From NCBI GenBank assembly GCA_037178625.1, contig CM074137.1, forward strand, positions 1,054,001-1,118,000: a stretch of DNA of 64,000 nt, written 5' to 3'. Below the pieces are notes generated by a model. It made no database searches. It worked only from the letters and a program-made list of their open reading frames with translations, and was not told where the DNA came from. The stretch comes from Skeletonema tropicum. Its lineage: Eukaryota; Bacillariophyta; Thalassiosirophyceae; Thalassiosirales; Thalassiosiraceae. Below are positions 9,361 to 20,175 of this stretch, piece by piece; position 1 is the stretch's first letter; each line of letters starts with the position of its first letter. A program made the translations under genes and the position numbers.

Positions 9361-12300
9361 AATGTGTACTGCTCACACGACTAGCGTGCGTAGAAGCGGT
9401 GCTTCAGCATCATAGCAGATGTGAGGGGTCCAGTGTGGGCTGGACAGCAGCACTACATTCCACCAGACCGTGTCAGTCACTGTCTGTTTGGGCATGAGCC
9501 GCTCCTCTAGTGGCCCATTATAGTCGGCGGTGATACTACTTCTAAACAAACACATTTGTACTGCTCAGACGACAAGCGTCCGTAGAAGCGGTGCTACAGC
9601 CTCGTAGCTGATGTGAGGGGTCCAGTGTGGGCTGGACAGCAGCACTACATTCCACCAGATCGTGTCTATCGCTGTCTGTTTGGGCATGAGCCGCTTCTAG
9701 TGGACCATTATAGTCGGCGGTGATACTAAACAAACACATTTGTACTGCTCAGACGACTAGCATCCGTAGAAGCGGTGCTACAGCATCGTAGCTGATGTGA
9801 GGGGTCCAGTGTGGGCTGGACAGCAGCACTACATTCCACCAGATCGTGTCTATCGCAGTCAGTATGGGCATGAGCCGCTTGTAGTGGCCCATTATAGTCG
9901 GCGGTGATACTAAACAAATACGTTTGTACTGCTCAGACGACAAGCGTCCGTAGAAGCGATGCTACAGCATCGTAGCTGATGTGAGGGGTCAAGTGTGGGC
10001 TGGACAGCAGCACTACATTCCACCAGACCGTGTCAATCGCTGTCTGTTTGGGCATGAGCCCCTTCTGGTGGCCAATTATAGTCGGCGATGATACTACTTC
10101 TCAACAAACTCATCTGTACTGCTCAGAGGACTAGCGTCCGTAGAAGCGATGCTACAGCATCGTAGCTGATGTGAGAGTCCAGTGTGGGCTGGACAGCAGC
10201 ACTACATTCAAACAGAACGTGTCTGTCGCCGTCAATATGGGCATGAGCCGCTTCTAGTGGCCCATTATAGTCTGCGGCGATACTAAACAAACACATTTGT
10301 ACTGCTCAGACGACAAGCGTCCGTAGAAGCGGTGCTACAGCCTCGTGGCTGATGTGAGGGGTCCAGTGTGGGCTGGACAGCAGCACTACATTCCACCAGA
10401 TCGTGTCTATCGCCGTCAGTATGGGCATGAGCCGCTTGTAGTGGCCCATTATAGTCGGCGGTGATACTAACCAAACTCATCTGTACTGCTCAGACGACAA
10501 GCGTCCGTAGAAGCGATGCTACAGCATCGTAGCTGTTGTGAGGGGTCAAGTGTGGGCTGGACAGCAGCACTACATTCCACCAGATCGTGTCTATCGCTGT
10601 CAGTTTGGGCATAAGCCGCTTGTAGTGGCCCATTATAGTCGGCGGTGATACTAAACAAACTCATCTGTACTGCTCAGACGACAAGCGTCCGTAGAAGCGA
10701 TGCTACAGCATCGTAGCTGTTGTGAGGGGTCAAGTGTGGGCTGGACAGCAGCACTACATTCCACCAGATCATGTATATCGCCGTGAGTATGGGCATGAGC
10801 CGCATCTAGTGGCCCATTATAGTCGGCGGAGATACTAAACAAATACGTTTGTACTGCTCAGACGACAAGCGTCCGTAGAAGCGGTGCTACAGCCTCGTGG
10901 CTGATGTGAGGGGTCCAGTGTGGGCTGGACAGCAGCACTACATTCCACCAGATCGTGTCTATCGCAGTCAGTATGGGCATGAGCCGCTCCTCTAGTGGCC
11001 CAATATAGTCGGCGGTGAAACTAAACAAATACATTTGTACTGCTCAGACGACAAGCGTCCATAGAAGCGATGCTACAGCCTCGTAGCTGATGTGAGGGGT
11101 CCAGTGTGGGCTGGACAGCAGCACTACATTCTACCAGATCGTATCTATCGCCGTCAGTATGGGCATGAGCCGCTTGTAGTGGCCCATTATAGTCGGCGGT
11201 GATACTACTTCTAAACAAACACATTTGTACTGCTCAGACGACTAGCGTCCGTAGAAGCGGTGCTACAGCCCCGTAGCTGATGTGAGATATCCAGTGTTGG
11301 CTGGACAGCAGCACTACATTCCACCAGACCGTGTCAATCGCTGTCTGTTTGGGCATGAGCCGCTTCTAGTTGCCCATTATAGTCGGCGGAGATACTAAAC
11401 AAACACATTTGTACTGCTCAGACGTTTGGCGTCCGTAGAAGCGGTGCTACAGCATCGTAGCTGTTGTGAGGGGTCAAGTGTGGTCTGGACAGCAGCACTT
11501 CATTCCACCAGATCGTATCTATCGCCGTCTGTTTGGGCATGAGCCGCTTCTAGTGGCCCATTATAGTCGGCGGTGATACTAAACAAGCGCATTTGTACTG
11601 CTCAGACGACTAACGTCCGTAGAAGCGGTGCTACAGCCTCGTATCTGATGTGAGGCTGGAGCAGCACTACATTCCACCAGACCGTGTCAATCGCTGTCTG
11701 TTTGGGCATGAGCCGCTTCTAGTGGACCATTACAGTCGGCGGTGATACTGCTTCTAAACAAACACATTTGTACTGCTCAGACGAAGCAGTGACACAGCGT
11801 CGTAGCTGATGTGAGGGGTCCAGTGTGGGCTGAACTGCAGCACCACATTCTTCCCGATCGTATCTATCGCCGTCAGTATGGGCATGAGCCGCTCCTAGTG
11901 GCCCATTATAGTCGGCGGTGATACTAAACAAGCATATTTGTACTGCTCATACGACTAGCGTCCGTAGAAGCGGCGATACAGCGTCGTAGCTGATGTGAGA
12001 TGTCCAGTGTGGGCTGGACAGCAGCACTTCATCCCACCAGATCGTATCTATCGCCGTCAGTATGGGCATGAGCCGCTTCTGGTGGCCCATTTCAGTCGGA
12101 GGTGATACTAAACAAATACATTTGTACTGCTCAGACGACTAGCGTCCGTAGAAGCGGTGTTACACCATCGTAGCTGATGTGAGGGGTCCAGTGTGGGCTG
12201 GACAGTAGCACTACATTCCATCAGATCGTATCTATCGCCGTCAGTATGGGCATGAGCCGCTTCTAGTGGCCCATTATAGTCGGCGGTGATACTAAACAAG

Positions 12301-12650
12301 CACATTTGTACTGCTCAGACGACTAGCGTCCGTAGAAGCGGTGCTACAGCATCGTAGCTGTTGTGAGGGGTCCAGTGTGGGCTGGACAGCAGCACTACAT
12401 TCCACCATATCATATCTATTTCTTTTAGTTTGGGCATGAGCCGCTTCTGGTGGCCCATTATAGTCGGCGGCGATACTAATCAAATACATTTGTACTGCTC
12501 AGAGGACTAGCGTCCGTAGAAGCGGTGCTACAGACTCGTAGCTTATGTGAGGGGTCAACTTGGGGCTGAACAGATCACTACATTCCACCAGATCGTATCC
12601 ATCGCTGTCAGTATGGGCATGAGCCGCTCCTCTAGTGTCCCAAACTTGAT
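9361..12650 (-). repeat. Tandem array 1: about 18 monomers of about 182 bp
   Basis: The landmark GTACTGCTCA (or a close variant) recurs at about 9365, 9557, 9741, 9926, 10108, 10298 and so on to 12491, about 18 times, with spacing of roughly 170-191 bp. Each monomer also contains GTAGAAGCGGTGCTACAGC, then TGATGTGAGG, the hairpin GTCCAGTGTGGGCTGGAC, GGGCATGAGCCGCT and CCCATTATAGTCGGCGGTGA. Monomers differ by point changes and small indels. Each carries a similar 60-65-codon minus-strand ORF, but the period is usually not a multiple of 3, so the ORFs do not join into a repeat protein. The last unit decays near 12640. I assign the minus strand because that orientation aligns with array 2. Confidence 0.95.
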
Positions 12651-13046
12651 CTTCCAATTCATTTCTGCAGTGTTTTGACGATTCATGACTATGTTGTAGA
12701 AACAAAACTCGACCTATATTGAAGCTGCCTCACACGATGTTGTAGAGTGTGTAGCCAGCTTGCGAATCTAATGACCTTTTTCGTATCTTTTACAACATTC
12801 TAGAGACTTTTTGATCGGCACAAACTTTTATAGCTGCCGTTGTTGCCAAGAGACTTTTAAAGCTACCGTCAGTGCTAGTCATAATGCCAGATGTGTTGTT
12901 GCTGCCTTTTTCATAATGTTTGGAATCTTTCTAGTCAGATAAGATATGTTATATTACAGTAGATCATCAATTAGGCAACACACACAGTATTTCATAGCTA
13001 ATAATTGATTCGTACTTCCTTCAGTTCTTGATGCTAGACGGTAATC
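12651..13046. other. Unique flank downstream of array 1
   Basis: 396 bp of AT-rich unique sequence that includes the presumed 3' UTR of the minus-strand gene ending at 13047. No feature recognised. Confidence 0.5.
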
Positions 13047-14984
13047 TTACACCTCTTCTATTTGAGGGCAGTAAGTTTTGCTGCAGTCGCTGTTGAATCC
13101 AGTTGCTAAAATCATTGCAGCGGACATATCTGTCTCTGTGTATTCAGTATCTGTGAGAGGTGGCAGTTCGGGATACTTCTCTGCAGAGATTGTATTCGTT
13201 TCCAAACGTTGTTGCACACAGTAGCGCTTTTTTGGTATGAGGCATGCTTGAGAAGGGCAATTCACGTCGCTGTAGAGTGAGCTAGTCTCCTTCTCTGCTC
13301 GAATGCGAGGAATTTCGGCATCGACAGAATACTTTTGAGAAACTTGGATCAATTCACTGGGTGGTGATTGATATTCTGCTGTTTTGAGCTCCGAACTAGA
13401 TTGCTCATCGCCAGGAGCAGGAGTAGAAGTCGAATTCCCATGCATTTCAGGATGAAGTCTCTTCCAAATCAAGTCGAAGAAGATCTTCTGGGATCCAAAT
13501 GGCTGAGATAACTTTAGATGTTGATAAGTGACACGAAGAGTTAGAGGAGAAATCATCTCTCGAAGAAAATTCTATGAGTTAAGCCGGTGAACTAACCTTT
13601 TCTACCTCGTGCATCTCAGCAAGTGTTCTTATGTGAGTAGACATTCCATCGGGGCACTTAGGGCACTTTTGGAGATGATTAGATAGCACGTGGAGTGATT
13701 TCGAGACATCACTGAATGTCTTCAACGTGAGAGGAAAGAATCTACCACTACCATTTCCACCGTAGCAATGCCTACACGCGAGTCCTGGAAATCCCACTAC
13801 GTGTCGCTTTCGTTTGCCAAGGCGATCCGACTCGGTGAAGTGGCATGTCGTCATTTGACTCAAAACATAGAAGGCGTACTCAGTCGCAAAAGTCTTGTCT
13901 GAAGACTCAACCAAAGAACGTAGCTTGTTGGGGGAGACGACTTGAGGAAGAATAGCAGGACTGTTTGCCGTCTGCTTATCGCTTGAGTGGAAGAAAACTC
14001 CCTCGCTTGTATCGACGAGGCCCTGTCAAGCATTTGGCAGAAGTAGAGTTGTGAGATAGGAATAAAGAATGAAAGCATGTATACAATTTTCATCGACTCA
14101 ACTTACAAGTTTCCTGGCAGCCCACACCCAGTACTCTTTAGTAGAAGCACTTCTCGCTGTAAGCACTTTGAGTTTGTTGTATTCATCGTGAATCTCCTTT
14201 GACACGGAAGGACAGTGCGGAAAGTGGCGTTGCTGAATTATCATCGTTGCGTTATAGATACCGCTGATGGAGCTAGGGAAGTATGTTGAGCTTTTGAGCT
14301 TAGTTGTACTATACCTACAATGAGTACACCCGACGCCTACTTGCCTAAGAGTAAGACACTTCTTCCTCCCTTTTTTTGGAACTACGAAGAAATAATTATT
14401 GAGTGATCAAGTATCAAACGATGAAAAAGTGCTCAGAAACATGCGTACTTACCGCCAACTTCATTTGCATCAGCGCAAAAAAGGTAAATGTTGTTTCTCC
14501 TCACAAAGCAATGCAACTCAGTCAAGTGCCGCTTGTCTTCAGGAAGGGCCAGGCTCTCTGGATTCCCATCTTTCGTCCCAGAATGAATTCTTGCTTTTTC
14601 TCCATCTGTCATGCTCCAGTCATGCAAGGCTACAGCCTCATCATCTCCAGCCGCAACAATTCCAGGAGATACAGAGTAGCCTTGATCTGTTTTCATCCTT
14701 TTCTCTCCAGCTTTCTGGTTAGTTTGCTCAAGAATGTCAAGAGAGGGTGCAGTAAAGTCGATCGGTGGAGGACTTTGTCCGTCGTTTGGATGTACCAATG
14801 AGCTGGTTGAATGGGAAGGGATTGGAGTCTCCACGGCAGCGTCGTTGCTTGGCAACACAGGATAGAAAGGAGGCGGACCATCTGATGGGAAGGACATTCT
14901 ATTAGCGTATGATTTCGGCAAACGTTTGAGCGGTTGACGGCTTCGTTTGCTTCCCTTGGCCACAGAGATGTTGCTTAGATACAT
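13047..14984 (-). CDS. Diatom-type Cys/His-rich protein of unknown function, four exons
   Basis: Proposed exons (minus strand): 14984-14453, 14381-14107, 14022-13597 and 13511-13047, giving 565 residues. All introns are GT-AG (71, 84 and 85 bp) and keep frame. The product contains LPEDKRHLTELHCFVRRN (end of exon 1), then QVGVGCTHC, YFPSSISGIYNATMIIQQRH, HFPHCPSVSKEI and TKEYWVWAARKLGLVDT (exons 2-3), then FPGLACRHC, GRFFPLTLKTFSD, LHVLSNHLQKCPKCP (exon 3) and PFGSQKIFFDLIWKRLH (exon 4). I recall this order of blocks from large, uncharacterised diatom families; the spaced Cys and His residues suggest metal binding, possibly DNA-related, but that is inference. The N-terminal 100 residues and the C-terminal 120 are low complexity. 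The exon-4 acceptor is the least certain; another AG next to 13556 would leave a 40-bp intron. Confidence 0.75.
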
Positions 14985-15993
14985 TGTCCTCAGTAGTTTG
15001 AATCGCAGTAGCTTTGTTAGAAAATTACTCTCTATAATCTAGACAAGTACAAATCGCAGTAGTTGAGCAATACTGCAACTGCGAGGAGATGCAATAGGTA
15101 TAGGTTCGTGACGAGATTATTGACTGGGCCGTTTTATGCGACCAGTCTCTTGGGGAGGTCTATGCAGCTCATCGCCATTTGATGGGACCGGTCGACGTTG
15201 GCAGTTGAATCGCACCTTCATATTCAAACAGGCGATGCACATGAAAAATTTTTTGTGATGGCCAAATGAAACTTTGAAGAGTAGTCCTGTACCGTAACGG
15301 GTCAATCCAAAGGAATCGACACACATCAATGATAATATTGATCAAAAGTTGGTCCCATGGCAACCTAGGTACTGTTATCCTCGCCGGCTTCATCTCTGCT
15401 CTTAAATCTTCTACTAACTCCGTCTCGTGTACTTCGCTGGAGGTTGAGGTCAGGAAATCTCAAGAAGCAGAAGAAACTTCATGCTATCGTACTCCTATAT
15501 ATATTTTTTTAGCTCATTATTCGAGTTGGGAAAGAGAAAAAATAATGCCGCGTTCATACTTAACACTACTTATTTACTCCTGCGAGAGAATTTCTTTTAT
15601 TTTAACATCGAATCAGCTAGGAACATATATTTATCAATCAATTACCATACGTCATGAGTTAGAGAAACTATCCTCCTCTCTATCGTAATATAATCGGCAC
15701 TTGTCGAGGATGGGTAGGCCTGTTTACCGCAGCCCTTTCCCCTTCTTTTTCATGCGACTCACGCGATGACCTTCGATTCGGCAAGAATTCGGTTCACTGA
15801 GTACCGCTTTTGAACCACACACAAGAGGTAAATTGCCGATTTGTTCATGTAAACCAGAACGTGGATACCACAAAATGGATGTGGTGTAAAGCACTCTGCA
15901 ATTTGAGACAAGACATAAGACATCAACATCATACTTCTTACCTACTTAGCCTCCCGCGTGCGTGCCTATTCTTTTATGTGCCCTGGCGTGCCT
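14985..15993. other. Intergenic region, no supported gene
   Basis: About 1 kb. ORFs on both strands near 15117-15690 overlap and resemble nothing I know. The right side abuts the TIR element at 15994. Confidence 0.45.
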
Positions 15994-17378
15994 GTACCGT
16001 CTTTACCTTAGATCGTGTCCGGATTTTTCTATTGTCCGCACTGTTTTTCCAGGGGTAAGGACGTGTCCGCATCCTTTTTCGCGGTAGTGTCCGCCCTCAA
16101 CCGGACACTTTCTAGCACATTTTGCTGCGCTTTGGCAGATCCAACACACCGACCATGAGACCTGAGAATTCTTGTCCCAAAAAAAAACATTTTTGCCCCG
16201 GATCCAAAAACTCAAAAAATCACAGAACACGATGACGCTATCGATGCATTGACAATACCTCTAACACCGTCGCAAAACCATCTATAGACTCATAAGCATA
16301 GATCCTAGACCTATTTTCAACACTGATTCGAATGGTGTTGTCCGTGACTAGCGATATCCAACGTGTATTGACGTATCGACCCTTACATCAGCGGCACTTT
16401 TTCACCCTCCAAACCGACATATCGATTTGTAACCGTCGATACAGAACGATATCACTGCAAATAACACCATGGTGTGTTACCTAGTAGGGGGCGGTGATTG
16501 GAGGATATTTAATGACACTGCACTCGTGGTCTAACATAATATAGGCCAAGAGAGGTTCAATTAAATCTCCCATTAGACTCTGCAATCTCAGGGGTCAACA
16601 ATGTTCATTCATTCCAGTAAATCAAATAAGTGGCGGAGAAACATTACCCTGATATGTTCCTTTGGTCATGCACCTCATTAAATGTCTACTCTAGAGATGA
16701 TAAACAATTTACATTACATGTGCTTCCCAGCAATTATTACTTAATCAATCAAGTAAGAGTTGCTCTACGGAAATCCAGTAATAAAGAAAGATGTTGTAGC
16801 TGCCAATTCGATTACCACCAGATCATGTTTAGTGCACCTCTTTCCGTCATTCGACTGCTTGGTTTTGGGTTGCGTTCATTTCCTCCAGTCGTACAAGTCG
16901 TTACAATTGTATGATCGTAGGAATAATTGCACACCAACACGTCCATCTCCACTTGTATCTTAAGCCTATACACCCCTAACAGGATCATTGATTGTTTTGT
17001 TTTCGCAGAATTCATATAAAAGCTTTCCTCACAATCTCTCTTCCAATTCACAAGACTCGGGCAGCCTCGCCCATATTACCCAGCACGGATATTATTACCA
17101 CAACGAAGTATTAGCACCATCTTGAAGATGTGGAAATTGGGAACGAAGACGACTTTGAAATGATAGATAGTGCATTTGGCATCATTGACGACGAGGACGA
17201 AGGCAATGCGCAGTTGGATTAGATTAATTTAAGTATTTGTTGTTAGACGTTTACTAAGAAACGCTTGAAAGTGTCCGGATTCTAGAATGTGTCCGTGCAT
17301 CCACGCAGGGGGGTGAACATGTCCGGACTGCAATAGTGGGGTTATGTACACGGACACGATCTAAGGTATAGACGGTAC
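15994..17378. mobile_element. DNA transposon-like element, 1.39 kb, with about 27-bp terminal inverted repeats
   Basis: The left end begins GTACCGTCTTTACCTTAGAT followed by CGTGTCC. The right end (17352-17378) is its inverted copy with one mismatch. The palindrome GTAC at both outer edges means the target duplication could be GTAC or TA. Both subterminal regions are studded with GTGTCCG motifs, on the left near 16015, 16062 and 16088 and on the right near 17270, 17289 and 17351 (inverted). Inside there is no intact transposase. A short acidic open frame at 17115-17222 ends DDEDEGNAQLD and could be the tail of a decayed gene. This is best described as non-autonomous or decayed; the superfamily is not determined. 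Confidence 0.72.
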
Positions 17379-17457
17379 TTCATTTATGTTTTGTTCGGGA
17401 AAATACAACTAACATCAATACTGTCAAGCTGCACATGCCCATGAACCACTCAAAAAA

Positions 17458-17482
17458 TTTTTTTTTTTTTTTTTTTTTTTTT
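17458..17482 (+). repeat. Poly-T tract of 25 bases
   Basis: An uninterrupted T run preceded by a short A run, 80 bp outside the TIR element and 55 bp before the next ATG. It could be a microsatellite, or a pyrimidine tract ahead of an AG at about 17490 that would make the following ORF a second exon. Confidence 0.8.
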
Positions 17483-17537
17483 GCTCCGACAAGACGAAAG
17501 GGCCGTAAAGCGAGAGCCATTTCGTCGAGTAGAACAG

Positions 17538-18518
17538 ATGCAACGACACAGCAAGAGCAGCAGAAGGGACGAGGAAGACCCTTCATCCAGGGAGCGCTCT
17601 AACAGATCACATAGTAATTCAGGGACTCTACGACATTCAAGGAGTCAATCGGCAGTTAGGGAGGGCGGCAAAAATAATAGAAGGGGGGAGAAGAAAGGAG
17701 GAAGTCGGCAACAACTTTCGAGGAGTCGACCGGTAAAACATAATAGTCGCGACGAAAACATTTGCAGCAAGCAGGAGAAAAGTGGGCCGAGATCTTCTTC
17801 TTCACGGATTCGTTCAGTAAGAACAAAAGATGGTGGAAATAGCAATAAGGTTTCCTCTTCACGTGGTAGAAGTCGATCGTGGACACAAACACCCTCTAAC
17901 GAATGGTCCCCAACACATTCGCCTCGGCTCCAGCACTCCCCGGTGGCCGATTTTCAACGTTTTGACTCAATGATGAAACATGTGGTGCAATGCAATTCTC
18001 CCCGCCAAAGCCAAAGCACCCGCAGCAATGACAAAGGCATGAATGTGCAGAAACTCCAGCCTCTGCCAAAACGGACACAGGAGAGGCCAAATGAACATGA
18101 ACCACGAGTTCATCCTCAACCCCGAGCTTGCTCTTCTCCACCTTGCCTCATAACAAAAGCAGAAGATGCTGCAAAATCTCGAGGAAGAGAATCATTCATA
18201 GACATGGATATAATTCAAGATGCCGAGACATCGACATCTCGACTGAGGGAATTATGCATGGATATCATTCAATCTGCTAAACAAGGTACTTCCCCACCAC
18301 CAAGAGCTAAAATCAAGGAAATTGTGACACAATATCACAAAGCTCATAATCAAGCCATCAGCCCACGTGACCCTAACTTCACTGAGATCCCTCCTGAATA
18401 CTCTAGAGTGCTAACATATGGCCTTGCGCGTTCACAAACTGTTCAGGTTCAGCGATCTAATGTGGCTATGGGGTCCACTGGTAGTCGAAATAGGTTCAAA
18501 GAGATCAAGGATGACTAG
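17538..18518 (+). CDS. Ser/Arg-rich protein with one LRELC...EIKD module (paralogue of 7423-8968)
   Basis: 326 residues from the first ATG at 17538. The frame is open back to about 17481 and could be extended by an upstream exon, because a poly-T tract and an AG lie just ahead. Residues 1-150 are rich in Ser and Arg (SRSRP, RGRSRS-like stretches) and resemble disordered RS-type regions. Near the C-terminus are LRELCMDIIQSAKQG, VTQYHKAHNQ, FTEIPPEY and the ending RNRFKEIKDD. They match in order the module found twice in the gene at 7423-8968. The shared order of short blocks with different N-termini supports common ancestry. The function is unknown; RS-type composition would allow an RNA-related role, but that is only a suggestion. 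Confidence 0.68.
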   Translation: MQRHSKSSRRDEEDPSSRERSNRSHSNSGTLRHSRSQSAVREGGKNNRRGEKKGGSRQQLSRSRPVKHNSRDENICSKQEKSGPRSSSSRIRSVRTKDGGNSNKVSSSRGRSRSWTQTPSNEWSPTHSPRLQHSPVADFQRFDSMMKHVVQCNSPRQSQSTRSNDKGMNVQKLQPLPKRTQERPNEHEPRVHPQPRACSSPPCLITKAEDAAKSRGRESFIDMDIIQDAETSTSRLRELCMDIIQSAKQGTSPPPRAKIKEIVTQYHKAHNQAISPRDPNFTEIPPEYSRVLTYGLARSQTVQVQRSNVAMGSTGSRNRFKEIKDD

Positions 18519-19182
18519 AACATTGGAATAGACCTGGGATGATACATAGGCTGATAACGAAAATGTGTCTTTCTAGAGTATCTCTTCACTGCGTGAGTTC
18601 TACTATCTAGACTAGTACATAAATACAAAGTTAATCAGATTAGATATCTATGACTAGTACATACTTACACTATTGAAGAGTTGATGAAACCTCTTTCTGT
18701 CTCTACAATAAATTTTATTCAACCTAAATTTTCCTTGCTCGGGCAAGCCTGAGGTTGATTATCTTCTTTTCTTCGCATCGTCAACATCTTCGATCTCTGG
18801 CTTTTGATTTCTCAGCAGCAGCAGGATGCACACGAAGCAGCAGCTTAGGAAGCTCTCACATGAATACTTGTTACATTCAAGCTCCCCGAGTTGAGTAGTA
18901 CTCATTTCTCATCATGCTCTCTCACCTTACTTATCCTCATGCTTTACGCCGAAGTGCCTTGCAGCTTGCAGTTGGTAGGTTGAGCTTGCTTGCAGCCTGC
19001 TTGCAGCTGCAGCTTGCTCTACAGCTCGTTTGATTGAGATGTGCATCCTAAAATGGAGTTGGCATCTGGCATCATTCAACTCAACTTTTTGATTTTTGAC
19101 ACAACGTCCTCTGAGGTATTGTACCTAGCTATCCCCCCACATTACTACACACTACAACCACGGGAACCACTGAAAGGAAACA
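18519..19182. other. Intergenic region, no supported gene
   Basis: 664 bp. A low-complexity stretch with repeated GCTTGCAGC-type words lies at about 18955-19025. The last 100 bp should include the promoter of the next gene. Confidence 0.45.
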
Positions 19183-19943
19183 ATGAGCCGCCCAACAGCC
19201 ACAAGCAGCCTCAATACGGCTATTGCTGCGGTAGCTTTTGTGCTGCCCATGATTTACATGTATCACAAAAACAAACAAACATTAGAGGAACAAAAAAATA
19301 TCAATGAAGAACGTGAAAAGGAACGAGCCTTCCTATCATCTTTGGTCAAGAATCCATCGTCACAGCCGCTGCGTCCCCCGCTACCAGAAATTGTTCGGAG
19401 GGTACTGTCACGATGCTCCTTTGCCTATCTTTCTACTATTGATGTAGACTCGACGTCTTCTCATCTATCATTGATGAGGTTCACTTATCTTCCTGAGGAG
19501 GAGACAATAGTAATGTCGACGAATGTGAAAACAAAGAAATATGATATGCTGGAAAAACAAAACGGTGTAGCGTTGTTAATTCATGATTTTGGAGATGGGG
19601 CAAATAATTTGACTGGGGAATATAGCATTACGTTGAATGGAACTTGTTCTGTTGTCAAGGATGGTAAGACAATGATGTTGTGAAGAAAGAAGAAATCCAT
19701 CTCCTTTTGATACTCCTAACTCACCGACAATGTATTTTCCATAATCATATATTCTCTTCTTCTTTTTCCACAGTTGTCTTGGCCGAGAAATACAGATCGG
19801 CGCACCTGAAGAATAATCCAGAGTATCCGCAGTTTATCGTCGGAAAGGATATTGCAATTCTGCGCGTTGATGTTGTATCTGCAAGAATATGTAATATCAA
19901 TGATGAAGTGCTCAAGTGGAATGTAGTTTCTGGAAATAAATAA
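19183..19943 (+). CDS. Pyridoxamine 5'-phosphate oxidase-like split-barrel protein, two exons
   Basis: Exon 1 is 19183-19663 and exon 2 is 19774-19943, with a 110-bp intron (GTAAGA...CCACAG, phase 1). The spliced protein has 216 residues. Residues about 11-26 are hydrophobic (AIAAVAFVLPMIYMY), giving a single N-terminal membrane anchor, followed by a charged helix. The split-barrel core starts at RRVLSRCSFAYLSTID and runs through LMRFTYLPEEETIVMST, KTKKYDMLEKQNGVALLIHD and, in exon 2, VGKDIAILRVDV. This is the strand order of the FMN-binding PNPOx-like superfamily. Members can oxidise PNP/PMP, reduce flavin or haem, or bind F420; no substrate-specific residues stand out. Without splicing the protein lacks its last strands. 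Confidence 0.78.
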
Positions 19944-20175
19944 CAATTACGATTATAATGGTGGTGTCCAATAAAATCAAGTAATACCAGTGTGGCATGA
20001 ACACCAAATAATAATCATATTGCTCATAAGAGCAAGATCAAAAGAGAAATGGGCCACTGATGTCATAACTCTATAGAATGAGGTGGAAATCCCGATCAAA
20101 ATTCAGAAGCATCAACTCTGGCAAATATAAATTTAATGGACTCTTAAACACACAAAATAAACAAGTAGACTCAAT

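Noticed and set aside
9361..12650. CRISPR array
   Set aside because: The entire monomer repeats with no unique spacers, and the genome is eukaryotic.
9373..12705. Repeated 60-70-codon minus-strand ORFs in array 1
   Set aside because: They follow the monomer exactly, restart in each unit and show no codon-level constraint; treated as repeat content, not genes.
13512..13556. Extra 15 codons at the start of the last exon of the Cys/His gene
   Set aside because: Using the AG beside 13556 leaves a 40-bp intron. The next acceptor gives 85 bp like the other introns and starts the exon nearer the family block GSQKIFF.
15117..15690. Overlapping ORFs on both strands of 70-119 codons
   Set aside because: No start context, no known motif, and they overlap each other.
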